64,000 nt of DNA from Parietaria judaica (Eukaryota; Streptophyta; Magnoliopsida; Rosales; Urticaceae), in NCBI GenBank assembly GCA_954871525.1, contig OX940863.1:8470001-8534000 (forward strand), given 5' to 3'. This document shows, piece after piece, positions 23,297 through 37,036 of this stretch. Position 1 is the stretch's first letter; every line of letters starts with the position of its first letter. The notes beneath the pieces were generated by a model, which was not told where the DNA came from, ran no database searches, and saw nothing but the letters and a program-made list of their open reading frames with translations. A program made the position numbers and the translations under genes.

Positions 23297-24172
23297 AAGG
23301 TTTAAAATGCCGCTTGCCGATGTCGTTTCGCATTTTTCGTTTTACGGATATATCGCTTGCCGATGGGTATGTCGATGGGCAAATGGTAAAAAAAGGGCAT
23401 GCCGCATGCCGCATATACCGCATATACCGCATGGGCATACCGCATGCCGATTGGGTTTTCGATGGATATTTTGTAAAAAATATTTGAGTATTTAAGCAAG
23501 ATATTTATATAGGTTCAAAACTAAATATTTAATAAATACAAGACATAATTGTATATAACAAAATACATTTGTAACTTAAATATGTAGGTGAAATGTGTAA
23601 TGTTAAGTCAATTTATTAGTTGAAGTGTATAACATTAAGTCAAATTATTATGTGAAGTGAATATGTATGTTAAGTGTGTAATATTAAGTGAATATGCATG
23701 TTAATTGTATATGTGTATGTTAACAAATTTAATATTAGTTGAAGTGTATAATATTAAATGAATGAATATATATATATATATATTAAGTGTATATGTATTT
23801 TAGGTGAAGTTAATATGTATATTTGTATAATATTATTTGAAGTGTATAATATTAAGTTAAATTATTAGGTGAAGTGTATGTTAAGTGTGAATGTGTGATA
23901 TTAGCTCTTGTGCAAGTATAATTATTTTTGCCAAAAATTTAATTGGTATTTTTGCCAAAATCTACCAAAAGTTTAACTTTTAGCGAAATTCCATCCATTT
24001 TTCGCACATTTTACACACAAAAGCGAAAAACGAAATTCCATCCACTTGCCCATGCGAAAAATGCGAAAAATGGTAAAAATCCAGCGAAACGACATGGTTT
24101 TCGTTTCGCATACCTCCGAAAAACGAAAATCGGTCGAAATATCGACCGATTTTCGCGAAATTTTACACCTTG
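23297..24172. mobile_element. Mutator-type non-autonomous element with 9-bp duplication
   Basis: The left end reads AAGGTTTAAAATG and the right end in reverse complement reads CAAGGTGTAAAATTTCG. A 9-bp direct repeat, GTTTGATCC, flanks the element exactly (23288-23296 and 24173-24181), as expected for Mutator-like elements. The interior has GCATGCCGC/ATACCGCAT word repeats near 23398-23450, an imperfect minisatellite of GAAGTGTATAATATTAAG-like units across about 23585-23900, and palindromic TTTTCG/CGAAAA sequence near the right end. No transposase is seen. Confidence 0.8.
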
Positions 24173-24181
24173 GTTTGATCC

Positions 24182-25920
24182 ATTTATTTGATGGACAGTG
24201 GGGACTGAAAATGAAGGTTCAGAAAAATAAAAATAAAAAATTTAAGGTTCAGAGAAAATAAAAATAAAAAAACAGGTTACCAAATATCGACTGATAAAGA
24301 AAGATGAATTTCCATATTTAAAACTAAAAGATTTTCTTTTTCTTTTTCTTTTTAGGGTCAATATTTTATGTTTGTATCATTCTATGTTACGCACTAAGAT
24401 ACAAAAATAATGCTATGTAAGAATATTTTGTGTTATTTTATAGCAAAATAATTTTTCTTTTCTTTTTTTTTTCGTTTTTATTTATTTATTCTCTTTAGCG
24501 CTAACTCTCGCCTTCGATGTCCCTCAAAATAAAAACCTCTCGCCTTCGATGCTCTTTACATATTTCGATTTTCTCTTCCCATGTCGTACTCAAAATAGTT
24601 TATGTTATTTTGTTATATTTTTAAAAATACATATTTCGTTCGCATTTTTTATGTGCTTTAATGAAAAAAAAAATATAGAAGTGAAAATTCACCTTTAACA
24701 GTATAAAATTTTATGCGTTTCTCAAAATATTAGATAAAAATGTATAACTTTCATCTTCTTTTATTATTTTTAAACGCGTTGATGAAAAATAACTTAAAAG
24801 TTGGGTCAAAATTTTATCATATCAAAATTTATAGAAAAGGACATTTTATAATCTCATAACATACTTAAAACTCAAAAATGTAAGTGGAGTCATTATATTT
24901 TTCAAATTTGTCTTATGAAATTGCCTTGTGCCTATCAAAACAAAATTGACCTTGTCTTTATTTATTTGAGAATTTCACATCATCCAGATGTAGTAATAAA
25001 TATACTAGGATAGTAAATCTTCCCCTTTGCTTATGGCAAAAATCACAATTTTGGACCATCACAAATTTATAATGAGCACTAATTGATGGGTCGATTAACC
25101 AAGTGAAAATCAATTTGTTTATAGGTACCACACATGTCAATTCGCATTTATTTTCAAGAGTCCATAAATACCCTCTCAAGCGTGACACTCTGAAAATCGA
25201 TATCAATGTGTGTGTGTGTTTTTATTTTTTATTTTTATATATATGTAATAATGTATGACAATAATTACTATAGTTTCTAATAGTACGTTGTAATTGCTAT
25301 TTTTATCATGTGTATAGGGTTAAATTACAAGTGTTACACCTAAATAAGAATATATAGTAGCCATGAGGACCATTTTATGCCTTTAATTGGAGGATTAAGA
25401 CTGTAAACAAGGACCACATTTTTTAATGAGCTACACATACATGTATATATATATATATATATATGATTATAATTCATAGATTTATTTATTATAGGCCATT
25501 TAATAATTGATGAAGAAAAAATATGAAAAAGAAACTTGTTGTATAACGTGGCATAGGTGCATAGCTCGTGTTCTTTGATAATTGATTTAAAACTTCCTAA
25601 GGATGACAATTAATAATGTTATATATCATTTTAATATATAAACAATGACTATGTTTAGGCATAAAAATGAAAAGGGTAGGTGAAAATATTATATTCTCGT
25701 TATGTAAACTATTCCGACTAATGTGTTTCGATTATTTTATATTGCAGACTCTTGACGTCAAATTGGAATAACTATCACAATTTACGAGTTATTATTGTTG
25801 AGAATTTTCGGTAAAAGCTCGTGAGATCCATAAGAGTTTAACTACCAAAGCTTAGTAGGTCTCACTTTTAAATCAGTCTTGTCGTCACTTTATCAAATGA
25901 AATACTAGGGATACTTACGG
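24182..25920. other. AT-rich intergenic region, no gene seen
   Basis: No open frame with protein-like composition was found. Simple repeats occur (TTTCTTTTTC near 24336, TG near 25209, AT near 25447-25463). Confidence 0.6.
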
Positions 25921-25928
25921 GTTTAAAT

Positions 25929-26123
25929 CATAGGGGGAAGCATGTCTATCATTAAGGGGACTCTAGCCCCCCCCAAATTTTTAATTTTTGTATTTTTTAC
26001 CCCTTAAAATTTTTGTTTTTGTATTTTTTAGTGCTAAATTTTTAAAAACTACAAATTCGCCCCTCCTTTGCAAAAAAAATTTAAACCAGCCCCCCTAATG
26101 ATAAAATTCTAGTTCCGCCACTG
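25929..26123. mobile_element. Short hAT-like MITE with 8-bp duplication
   Basis: The right end in reverse complement is CAGTGGCGGAACTAG, a terminus common among plant hAT-derived MITEs. The left end CATAGGGGGAAGCATG is a weaker inverted match. An exact 8-bp repeat, GTTTAAAT, flanks both sides (25921-25928 and 26124-26131). The 195-bp interior is non-coding and has CCCCCC and AAATTTTT tracts. Confidence 0.7.
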
Positions 26124-26131
26124 GTTTAAAT

Positions 26132-28320
26132 GTAGATGTCGATGACGTTTCGTTCTCTCCATTTTACGGGTGTGTCGACGGAAATATCAACAAGAAAGTC
26201 GAAAAAAGGGCATGCCGCATAAATTTCACTGGCATACCACATATTGACATAAATATGGACCAAAAAGTTGAAAATAATTTTGAATATTTCGATAATTTTT
26301 TTTTATAACAAAATTACTTACTTATCACCATAATACAATAATACATAAATAACTAAAACATCACTGCCCATCCCAACCTCGGAGACACAAGTAGCCAACT
26401 TGATCGATTGATGCCCTCACTCTCCCATCAAGGCCGATGGCCTTTTCGGGCCGGTATATCGGACCTCCAAAAGCTCACTCTCGACAACTCACATATACAC
26501 TTATTACTTTTCACAAAGAGAGCAACTTTCGTTGGAGGCCGGACCCATAGTGCCCATCACAATGAAGTACGTACGTTGTTAATAATGCAAAACCATTAGA
26601 ATTATGTGTGTCCATCTTTTTTTTATTTTTTATTTTTTTATTTTAATACCTATTAACCTCACTAATTACAATTATTATTATCATTATATTAGTTGACATG
26701 AAAAAATAAAAAATATTAAAAAGACCGTTTGAGCGAGGTTCTTGAGATTGGATATTATGTAAATTTTAACAAGTAAAAACTAACCAACAAGTTGTTGCAA
26801 TATCATTACAGTTTACACGAACTCTAGAGTTATTAAACGTAAGTTAAAAGCAAATGAATAATTGTAAGGAAAATTATCCTATTCGAAGATTAGCCACGTT
26901 TTAAAATACAACCGTTTCAGAAAAAAATAAAAAAAAACATAAGTAACGAATTTACAAACAAGTACACATTATGAGAAGTATAAACAGTGATAGTAAGAGG
27001 GTTATTGTGACATAAATAATTTACATTACTTAGATACTATTTTACTGATGTATTCTGTCATTAAGTTATCACTAGATTCACTATATCTAAAATTGTCACG
27101 TTTTTATTGGAAAAGAAAGATAAGCGTTTTTATTTTATTTTTATAATTAAGTCGAATTTAATAAGATTTCTGGAATCTTGTGAAAAGGACAAATAAAACG
27201 TATGATAAAAGGAAAACAATTGTGCTCAATGTAACAAAAGTTTTTTAATAATTATTTTATTTCCTAAAATTCAAAAAAATTATGGGGGCAAAGTTGGAGT
27301 CTTATTTAGTGGGATTACAAAAATCCAAAATGTGTAATTATTTATTTATTAATGGGATTATTGTTTGGTGGATTGTGATTAACGAAGGGTATAATGGGAA
27401 GATTAAGTTCACTTTCACTTTCAAAACTTGTACCAATTTCAAAGGAACCGTTAAATTTTAGAATCTGCCTTGATTGATTGGTTACTCTACCGGAGCGGAT
27501 TTTTGAACAGTTGACTGAGACCAAAGGCTTCGTTAGCGCTTGGAATGACTATACTACCCTTAGTTTTATTGAACCGTGGCTCATTTATATTCAATTATTC
27601 ATGTTGGATTTTTCTAATTGGACCGTAGTGCCCTTTTATTGAACTATTGATTTAGTCACTGATCAGGAAAAATGTGAAGAAGAGTAATTTAAATGAGTAT
27701 GTATGACTAATGATCAAGCAAATAAGTTCCTTAATTGCACTTAAACCTCACTTAAAATAGTTAACAATAGTAAACTTTAGAAGAGCATGGAAGCTTCTAA
27801 TAATTTGTCAAATAATAAAATCAGCCAGAGAATATTGTATTAGAGTTGGAATTCGTCTTTTCTCTTGATTAATTTTAAACTTTTACATCACGTTGTTTTA
27901 TTACGTATTTTAGGCATTATACGGTGGAAGTGGATAAATCAGATTTATCAGTTTACGACTTCTGTACAATTAGCGTTTCAGGGACGTTATTTAAATTATA
28001 TTTACTCTATTTGTTCGCTTTCTATGAATTTTTCTTCTGTTTATATATGTATTTTTTTGAAATTAAATTTTTAAGTAAAACTAACGTACATCTTTATTTT
28101 CATTGTTGTTTTATGTTTGACTTTAGTAACATGTTAATCATTTTCATAATATCAAGACAAGAGAATGTATTAATATGAAAATGTATAACAACAGAAAAGA
28201 CAAAGTACTTGAAATGACATGGACATGTCTGCGCATAACAAACCCAAAGAGGAAAAAAGAGGGGCTTAAAAGTCACAATTTCTCATTCTATGGACTAAAT
28301 GGTCATTCCAAGTCAAGTAA
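26132..28320. other. Intergenic, with a fragment related to the 23.3-kb element
   Basis: At 26135-26250 the phrases GTCGATGACGTTTCGTTCTC, GGGCATGCCGCATA and GGCATACCACAT echo the interior of the Mutator-type element at 23297-24172 and may be a diverged fragment of the same family. The remainder is AT-rich without a credible gene. Confidence 0.45.
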
Positions 28321-28445
28321 TTGAAGCCCATTTTGGTAAAATCACCGCCAAAAAGTCGTTCTCTTCTCTCGTCCTCGTTTATCAGATTTCACAAATTACA
28401 GAATTTTTTTTCTCTACAGTCACTCTCTCTCCTCACAGTATTTTC

Positions 28446-28446
<1 letters not shown>

Positions 28447-28477
<31 letters not shown>
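28447..28477. repeat. (GA)n microsatellite near the CIP7-like promoter
   Basis: A pure AG dinucleotide run, followed by an (AT)n run at 28616-28643 and another GA run near 28648-28670. Such tracts are common in plant core promoters and leaders, and these lie within 900 bp of the CIP7-like start codon. Confidence 0.85.
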
Positions 28478-28479
<2 letters not shown>

Positions 28480-28731
28480 CTCAGCCCTCGAAAGAGGAAA
28501 AATAAATTCGAAAAACTACGATGAATACGAACGAGTAAAGCGAAAACCATCTTGTCATTGCACAATTTTGGAAACAGAAAGTAATATTCAAGAACACCAC
28601 AGTAAATCGCACTAGAATATATATATATATATATATATATATAATTGAGAGAGGAGAGAGAGAGAGAGAAATGAGAGTACAGAGTTGAAATCCGATTGAG
28701 CAATCGAAGATCTCGGAGGCTGAGCTCTCAG

Positions 28732-29205
28732 GTACGTCTCCGATTTCTCCGATCAGCATCGCATTTCTCTCCATTCTGTGGATTCTCTTCTCTCTTTGCA
28801 ACTCTATCTGCTCGTGGTGAATGTAATGCGGTCTTTGCTTCTCGCATTGCTTGCTTCTGGTCAGACTTTGGTCAATCTGGGGGTTTGGTTTTGTTTGATT
28901 CGGCATTTGGATTCCGATTTCCCCGAATCAGATCTAGAACATCTCTGCTTCTTCGCACAGTGTTTCCTAGTTTCTATTTTCGGAGAAAGTGTGCACATTT
29001 TAGTTCGTTTTACAGGTGATACGGATTTTAGGGTTAAGATCTGCTGAGCATTTTGGTCTGGAAATAGTAGGTTTATAACTTGTCTAGCGATTGGAAATGT
29101 GACTTGAGTTTTATGAGTTGTTTTCGCTCTTTCTTTCGACGATTCGAGTTGGTTGTAGCTTCTGAATGCTTTTGCCCATTTGGTTTTTCTTCTTTTCATT
29201 TCAGA
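28732..29205 (+). other. Probable 5' UTR intron of the CIP7-like gene
   Basis: A donor-like CTCAG/GTACGTCTC lies at 28731-28732 and an acceptor-like TTTCATTTCAG ends near 29205. The segment between is T-rich and has no long coding frame. The limits are inferred from consensus only. Confidence 0.4.
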
Positions 29206-29326
29206 ATCCGCTTTTGACTTGGCGAATTTGCGATTACCAGGATCTGGCTTCTGGAATCTGTAATCTGAGTCATGAAGAGGGCGTAACCGATAACGGGTCA
29301 TAGCATTTTGAAGGAAATCATCAGAA

Positions 29327-32300
29327 ATGAAACCCGATACGCCTCTTGATTATGCCATATTCCAGTTGTCGCCAAGGCGGTCGAGGTGGGAGAGATATCG
29401 CTACTTGTCAGTATAAAGTTCTGATTTTTTTTTTTTTGGCTCATTTTCGTTAACGCGTCGTTCTTTCATTCTCCGCAGATGTGAGTTGATTGTCTCTAGC
29501 CATGGAAATACTGAAAAACTTGCATCGGGGTCGGTTAAGCCGTTTGTGACCCATTTGAAGGTCGCGGAAGAGCAGGCTGCTCTTTCCTTCCAGACGATTA
29601 AACTCGAGACCGAGAAATCTAGAAATGCTGAGAGTTGGTTCACCAAGGGAACCCTTGAAAGGTTCACTGATTATGATTCTTTTATGACTTTCAATCCACT
29701 GCATTGTTTATCCGTTATGTCTTAGGATATAATTTTTATTTTATGGACTAAATGTGCCTTTCGATTATATAGGTTTGTGCGGTTTGTTAGTACGCCAGAG
29801 GTCATGGAACTGGTCAACACATACGATGCAGAAATGTCTCAGTTGGAAGCAGCCCGGAAAATATATTCACAGGTGAATTTGCCGTAAATTATATGCCGTG
29901 CACTGTGCTAAGCGTACCACTTTGCCTCTAATTTTGATTTTCGTTTAACCTTAACCGGTCTTGTACTATCAGGGAATGGATGATCAACCTCCGGGATCAG
30001 GTGTGCTCCACAATTCACATTATGTTGTGCCACTTAATTTTTAATTTCACTCTCTTACTTTAGTAGCGGAAAATAATGCATTTCAATATGATATGCTGGT
30101 AAAAGAATGATTGTCTTGGACAAGTTCAGAAACTTTATATAACTTTCACTCAGTGAGCGATTCGGTTAATAATTGCAAGCTCGGTTTTAGTCTTACTTAC
30201 AACGGAGTGATTAAAATTAAACCACTTCCGAAGACTACTAAGAATCATGTTTATTTTCTTCTGAGTTCTAATTTGATCAATAGGTTAGGCTGGAAAAGCT
30301 TACACTCAGGGAAGGTAAATGCATAGGAAAAAAAGGTTTATCATCACTTTGATGTTAGATTAATGAAGAGTTTACCTCCGAAATTGAGATATAACAATCT
30401 AGTCTAGGTTTAGCGGTCACGTTTAATTAGTGAAAAGTTTCCATGAACATCATTGGGATGGTTCTGTTCCTGCCCTTGAAGGAAAGACCGTTCATTGTTA
30501 TTTATGAGCAGAGTTTTCGAGAATCTCATCACCTCAGGGAGTTTCTCTTTTACTTCTACCTCAGGTCCTATCGGGGTGATTCGGGATTTTTGGTTTTGGA
30601 ATTTTGTAAGACCTAATATAGTGTGGGGAGTATTCAATCTCACTAACATGCTCTTGAGAATTATCCAGTTCTGACATTGCCTGATGACTTGTCCGAATAA
30701 GAAAGAGTGCAATTCTTTTTTTTTTTTTAATAATATATTTATGTAATGAGACTGTAAGAGTGTAAGTGGGTGAAGCTCCAAAAATTGCTCTTTTTGGCGG
30801 ATTTTTGTGGCTAAGCATTCCTTTAGTTTAGTTTGTACTCTACTTGCAGAAATCATTCCTCAATCGTTTTGTTTATTTTACTTCAGGAGGCGTTGGAACA
30901 GGAATAACGGCAGCAGCAGACGCCACAAAGTAATAATCTCTCTATTTTTTAAAAGATTTTAAAAATCATATTAAAGCGCTGAGGCAGACGCCTCACCAAC
31001 AGCAATAAGGCGTGCACCTCAGTTCCGGGATTTATGGCATACGCCATTAGGCGATTTCTTCCACCCCAACATGAGGCGCTCCTTAAAGACATAAACCATG
31101 ATTTTTCTTCTACTTCAAAACTAAAGATTTTATGAATCCCACAAAATCTCCCCACATTTTCTTTTTCTTATTTCTCTCCATTCAAAACAATTTCATGGTT
31201 TGTCCGCATTTGACGACACCTACCGAAACTAATTAGTAATTATCACTCTTCTCCAGCAAATTATTTTGTGTTGCTCTAATTCATTATTTATGCAGGAAGG
31301 AGCTTCTGAGAGCAATTGATGTACGGCTTTCTGCTGTTAGGCAAGACTTAACCGCAGCTTATGCTCGTGCAGCTGCGGCTGGCTTCAATTTTGATACCAT
31401 CTCCGCTCTCCAAATCTTTGCAGATCGATTTGGCGCCCACCGTTTAAAGTGAGTATTTTCCGTTGTGATCTTAGTCTCTCTGTTTTCAAACAAAATTAAT
31501 GCACATATCTATATCCAGACCCACAAGCTCGTGGCTGCACTTATATACTCGCAATATGCACACCATGAGCGCATGCTTTATATAAATAGAATATACCTAT
31601 ATAGGAAATTGTTCCAAGATTTCGGGTGTTTGAGATCCTTCTACTTGGTCATTTTCTATAATGCCTGTCATTAATTGTTTGATCTTCTAGTTGAAGCCTT
31701 GGATTTGAGCGATCTAACCTGAATGAAGATAGGCACCTTGTCTGTCGTCTTAGTCTACCCCATGTACTATGGCTTCCAAAATGGGATTTATCGAGTTTTA
31801 TGATCTCTTAAAACCTATGAAGTTTATAGTAAATTAGGGATACTGGGGGCAGTTATGCAATCGGTCTCCATGTACACCCATCTTAATTTTTTTTATGGTA
31901 AATGTACCCAAGTTTCAATACTTGCAACATTTCTTTAGAAGTTGTATTCAAATTGGACACAAATTACAATAACTTGGGTACATTTCTTGCACTAACCTAA
32001 TCATTATCATCACGTTCACGTCTTTGCTCTGCTTTTTTCTAAAGCCTGGGATTTGATCTTTTAAGATGGGTCCCATGCACCACTGAATTCGTCAATTTTT
32101 GGGCACCATTATTATAAGATGAGATAGGGATGGGGTCCACTAGAATATGTCAAGAACACCACGATTGGATGTAACGTAATTTAGGTCTCAAAGGAAAACA
32201 ATGGTTTAATTAGAAACGAGAAACACCAACTACCTTGTACTCGTCATGAAAATACTTTTCAACTGTATATTTATTGGGTTTTCACTTCTTGATATTGCGA

Positions 32301-35300
32301 AAAATTTATTTTATTGGGTTTTGAATTTTGTGCAGCGAAGCTTGCACCAAGTATATATCTCTTTGTCAAAGAAGACCGGACCTGAACAATGGATGGAAGC
32401 CAAGTGTCGACGACGGTGCCGTTAGATCATCATACGGATCTGACATGTCCATCGACGACCCCACAGAAGACTCTTACCGACCCCACCTCGACCAACCAAA
32501 ACTCGCCACGTGTCAGAAACTCAAGCCCCTTTCTGTCAAGGAAGAGATCACAAAAGAGGAATCACAGAAACAAGAGGAGCCACCTCAGAGTGAGTCCTCT
32601 CCCACGTTTCCTCCGATCCCGGCAGGACCACCGGCCAGGCGGCTCAGCGTCCAGGACCGAATCAACCTCTTCGAGAACAAGCAGAAGGAGCAATCCGGTG
32701 CAGGAAGTGGCAGCAAACCCGTCATTGCGAAGCCGACTGAGCTCAGGAGATTGTCGTCTGACGTGTCATCGGCATCTGGTGGGCCCGAGAAGGCTGTTCT
32801 TAGAAGATGGAGTGGCACCAGCGATATGAGTATCGATCTGAGTGCAGAGAAGAAGGATACAGAGAGTCCCTTGTGTACCCCATCTTCTGCTTCTTCTGAT
32901 TCTCACGCCAAGTCTAGTGCATTTATCTCGGTTAAAGCGGAAGTTAAGGATCACCAAAGATTGAATGATACGAGATTCGTTGATCAAGCCGAGGGGGAGA
33001 ATGAGGAGTTGGCACCAAAGGTACAGGGCAATTCAAAGGATCAAGTGGTTTCACAGAGCCAAATCAAGTATTCTTCTTCAAGAGCCGATCATGTTGGTGG
33101 CTCGAGCGATCTGAAGGTTTCTCAGGAGAAACTGAAAACTTCTTCAAGCAGTCAGGATCTTTGCAGTGGGCTTAAAGATCAAGTGGGTATGGAAACTCAA
33201 GCAAGAGGGTTTTCGGATCATTTTGAAACTCATCAGGCAGGTTTTACGAGCAAAGGAGGAGACGTATCCTATGGCGGGTTCGCTAATAAGGTTGATGATT
33301 CAGAACCAGTTGATCCGACCGTAATTCCGTCTCGTCCTAGAGGTTATCGTAGTCATTCGAGATCTTCTTCAGGGCAGTTTGACTTAAGTGGCGGACCGAA
33401 AGCTAGGGAAGCATCTTCAGCTCAGTGGAGATCACTTGCTGGAGGATTTGATGGCAGCGAGAGTGAATTTACATCGTCCAATAATTATCAACTAGAGGCG
33501 GACGATATGGGAATTCAGAAACCAAAACTCCAGAAGTCTGTTAAGAAGTCTGCAAACAAAGACAGCAAGTCAGATTTGAACCCTAAAAAGGCTTCGGCAA
33601 GTCAAGAGAGCTCGACTACGACGTCGAAGTTGTCAGACGAGCAGGCTCAGAGAGTTAGGCAGACAAAGGGAAATCAAGAGCTCAACGATGAGCTTAAGAT
33701 TAAGGCAAATGAACTCGAAAAGCTTTTTGCAGAACACAAGCTTAGGGTTCCCGGGAGCGAAAATATATCGAACAAGAAACCAGCAGTGGAGGAGTTTTCC
33801 TCTACAAAATTGCCCGAAAAGAGTACGCCGGTCGAATCTTCCAGTGGTGGACCGAGTAATTCGGCGAAATTCAGTACTCCAATTACCAAGAGGGATGTCT
33901 GTGGCTCTGGTGCCTCTCTGAGGAAGAATTTCTCAGAGCTCGGGCTTTCAGAGGATTCTAGGGGAAAGTTCTACGATATGTATATGCAGAAGAGGGATGC
34001 GAAGCTCAAGGACGAGTGGAGCTCTAAAGGAGCGGAGAAAGAAGCCAAGCTGAAGGCTATGCAAGAAAGTCTCGAACGAAGTAGTGCCGAGTTGAAGGCA
34101 AAGTTTTCGGGATCTGCCGAGAGACAGAATTCAGTATCAACTGCTCGTTGGCGTGCCGAGAAACTCCGTTCTTTTAATACACGCTCAAGCCTTAAGAGGG
34201 AGCAGGTAATTTTCTGTTCAGGGAACCCAATCGGTTAATTTAAATCTTTATTTCTAATGTTCAGGAGATATATAGTAGTCCCTGATATTTATTTGTGTCT
34301 AACAGTGTTAAGTTTCCTCTCGGTGAACAGTCAATAGATTCGCTTCCGAGTGAAGTGGATGAAGATCCTTTCGAATATTCTGGGCAGAAGTTATACGGAC
34401 AAGATAGGTTTCTTAGCGAAGAGGCATCTTTGGGTGAAGGCGCTTCTCGACCTACTCAAAACAAGAAGCTTTTACCTAACCGAAATCTGTCTTTGTCAAA
34501 TCCTAGAACAAACGCAGCACCGCCACCTCCAAGATCGGCGGTCAAACTTTCGAATCCCAATTCAGGCAGGCGAAGAGCTCAGTCAGAGAATCCAATGGCT
34601 CAGTCGGTGCCAAATTTCTCAGATTTCAGAAAAGAAAATACGAAACCCTACTCGGGAGCCGGAAAATCAGCTACACGCTCGCACGTGAGAAGCCACGTGC
34701 GGAGCAAAAGCATTAACGAAGATGCACCGTACATCAAGGAAGAGAGGTCGCAGTCGCAGCGGTCTCATTCGTTGAGGAAAAGCGCCGCTAGTCCCATGGA
34801 GTTCAAGGAAGCTACTTCTTTGCACTCCGAAGCTGTCTTGTCACAAGTTAAATTCGAAAAAGAACAGTCCGAACACAGTCTATACGAAAGATTTCTGAAA
34901 ACTACAGAGGCCAAGCCCTTTCTTAGGAAGGGTAATGGCATAGGTCCGGGTTCTGGGGCTAGTGTTGCGAAATTGAAAGCTTCCGTTGCTTTGGAGGCTT
35001 TGCAAAATGAAGAGCTCGATTATTTCGGTTCCGAAGGAGATGTTTCTGGGGATATGGCTAAGGAAGAAGAAGAGGAAGAGGAAGAGGAAGAGGAAGAAGA
35101 AGAAGAAGATGAAGAGCTTGAAGCCATGACAGCAGAAGATTCTGCTCATGTCAACGGGAACTTGGGACCGAGTGGTAATTTGGAATCTGAGAACGGTGAC
35201 TCCGCTAGTTCTCTCTCTCAATTGAATCCCACATCGGTTGCTGAATTACCGAAAGCCACAGTCGAAGCATTTCAAGAATCTCCGGGAGAAAGCCCTATTT

Positions 35301-36043
35301 CGTGGAACCACCCATATTCGTATCCTCACGAAGCGTCAGATATCGATGCTTCTGTAGATTCTCCGATCGGGAGCCCTGCTTCTTGGAATTCACACGGTCT
35401 TGTCCAAACAGACGCTGAAGCAGCTAGAATGAGGAAGAAATGGGGAAGCGCTCAGAAACCCGTCATCGCCTCTAATTCGTCGCATAATCAGTCCCGTAAA
35501 GATATGACAAAGGGCTTTAAACGTTTGCTGAAGTTTGGTAGAAAAAGTCGCGGGACCGATAATTCTGCTGACTGGATCTCGGCGACAACCTCCGAAGGAG
35601 ATGACGATACGGATGATGGCCGAGATTTTGCTAATCGCTCGTCAGAGGATTTGAGGAAGACAAGAATGGGCTTCTTTCCCGGGCCATCTGATGATAGCTT
35701 TAAAGAAAGTGAGTTCAATGAACAGGGTATCTTTTCTATTAAAAAAAAAACTTTTAACTTCTTTTGTGTCTGAGATTTTTTATAAATCTTAATTTGTGAT
35801 TTTACAGTTCAATCCTTGCAAAGCTCTATCCCTGCTCCTCCGGTAAATTTCCAACTGAGAGACGATCATTTGTCAGGGAGCTCGTTGAAAGGTAAAATCC
35901 ACCTATTGTTCTCGCTAATCCCGCTGCATACTATTCTCGTTCTGTTTTATGTTTCCTAATAACGATGGAAACTTACAGCTCCGCGCTCATTCTTCTCGCT
36001 CTCTTCATTCCGAAGCAAAGGAGGCGAGTCAAAGCTCAGATAA
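29327..36043 (+). CDS. COP1-interacting protein 7-like protein
   Basis: Ten exons are inferred: 29327-29385, 29479-29661, 29773-29872, 29973-30000, 30887-30929, 31296-31448, 32336-34205, 34331-35726, 35808-35891 and 35979-36043. All are GT-AG and join in frame to 1326 residues. The N-terminus ([16 protein letters not shown], then [13 protein letters not shown] and [13 protein letters not shown]) matches plant CIP7 and CIP7-related proteins, in particular the Arabidopsis AT1G17360/AT1G72410 type, from memory. A conserved block follows ([19 protein letters not shown]). The two large exons encode a long Ser/Lys/Glu-rich, probably disordered region with a [16 protein letters not shown] motif, short coiled-coil segments and a run of 17 Glu around 35061-35112. 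The C-terminus is basic ([15 protein letters not shown]). Arabidopsis CIP7 is a nuclear COP1 partner in light signalling, and that role is inferred here. No enzyme domain is seen. Confidence 0.92.
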
Positions 36044-36690
36044 GCGTTGGAGATCATTTTTCCAGACAGGGAGTGTATAGAACGATATGAATACGTTTTG
36101 ATGAGGTCAGGCACATCATGCGCCATGAATCGGCATAAGATCTGCAACGGGACGGGACGGGACGGGACGGGACGAGTTCCACGTCACGGCAGCTGAGTTG
36201 GCATCTAATAGTGGTGTTGAGATGTGATGGTGTATATTTTTGATGAGTCGCTTATTGGCGTAATGTAATTGTGATTTTGGTAGTACAGAACAGAACAGAG
36301 CCAAGAACAGAGCCATTCTTTCTCCTTTTTGTGTGTGATTTGTACATCTAGACCTTTATTAGTTTTTTTTTTTCATTATAAAGATTACACATTTAGATAT
36401 ATCTACATTATACGTATACATGTATTACAGTAAGATGGTCCATTCCAATTTTCAAAACTAGATATATATATATATATCTATTATATACATAAATGGTAGA
36501 TATAAGAAAATTATATTTTCCTTCTTGGATCGTACAAAATCATTGTGTTAAGTGAATATCTTCTCTTTGATATCTCCGTTGAATTACATATATATATATA
36601 TGCCTATGATATAATGAATATAAATTCGAGAGGCAAGAGGATTCAGATGGTCTTGACTCGTGAATCATTTAAGCAATAAAAACGTTTCTT
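36044..36690. other. 3' UTR of the CIP7-like gene and intergenic DNA
   Basis: A pentanucleotide tandem repeat, GGGAC repeated about five times, lies at 36146-36175, probably in the 3' UTR. The rest is AT-rich with several (AT)n tracts near 36461-36601. No gene is seen. Confidence 0.6.
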
Positions 36691-36984
36691 AAAAGGGTTA
36701 ATGACGTCGAAAATACTCAAACTTTGGTCAAAGAACTCGTGTACCCAAAGTCGAAAAGTAGCGGCAAAAGTACCCAAAGTACATTTTGGGGCGTTGGCTA
36801 GTTATTTACGTCCATCCACTAACGGTGCCGTTAGCCTTGTTGACCGCCACGTCATCCAAAGTTAGGGTATTTATGCCGTGATAAACTAAAGTTTGGGTAT
36901 TTATGCCGAGATAAACCATTTTTTTTAAAAAAATTCGGTTGCTCACATCATCTAAATAAAGGTTGAAACATTGTGGCTTTGGTA

Positions 36985-37036
36985 GGACTCGAACCCATCA
37001 CCTCCCCTACATATAAGAACAACATAACCACTAAAA
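36985..37036 (-). other. tRNA-like pol III promoter, left arm
   Basis: On the minus strand an A-box-like TTTTAGTGGTTA (37025-37036) is followed by a B box GGTTCGAGTCC (36985-36995), a perfect fit to GGTTCGANTCC. The A-to-B spacing equals that of a tRNA gene. The flanking acceptor-stem pairing is poor, so this is tRNA-derived sequence rather than a functional tRNA gene. Confidence 0.55.

Noticed and set aside
34880..35221. Phe-rich minus-strand ORF opposite the CIP7-like exon
   Set aside because: It is the complement of the poly-Glu (GAA/GAG) run.
36985..37036. Functional tRNA gene
   Set aside because: The A and B boxes fit, but the acceptor and anticodon stems do not pair well. Called tRNA-like only.
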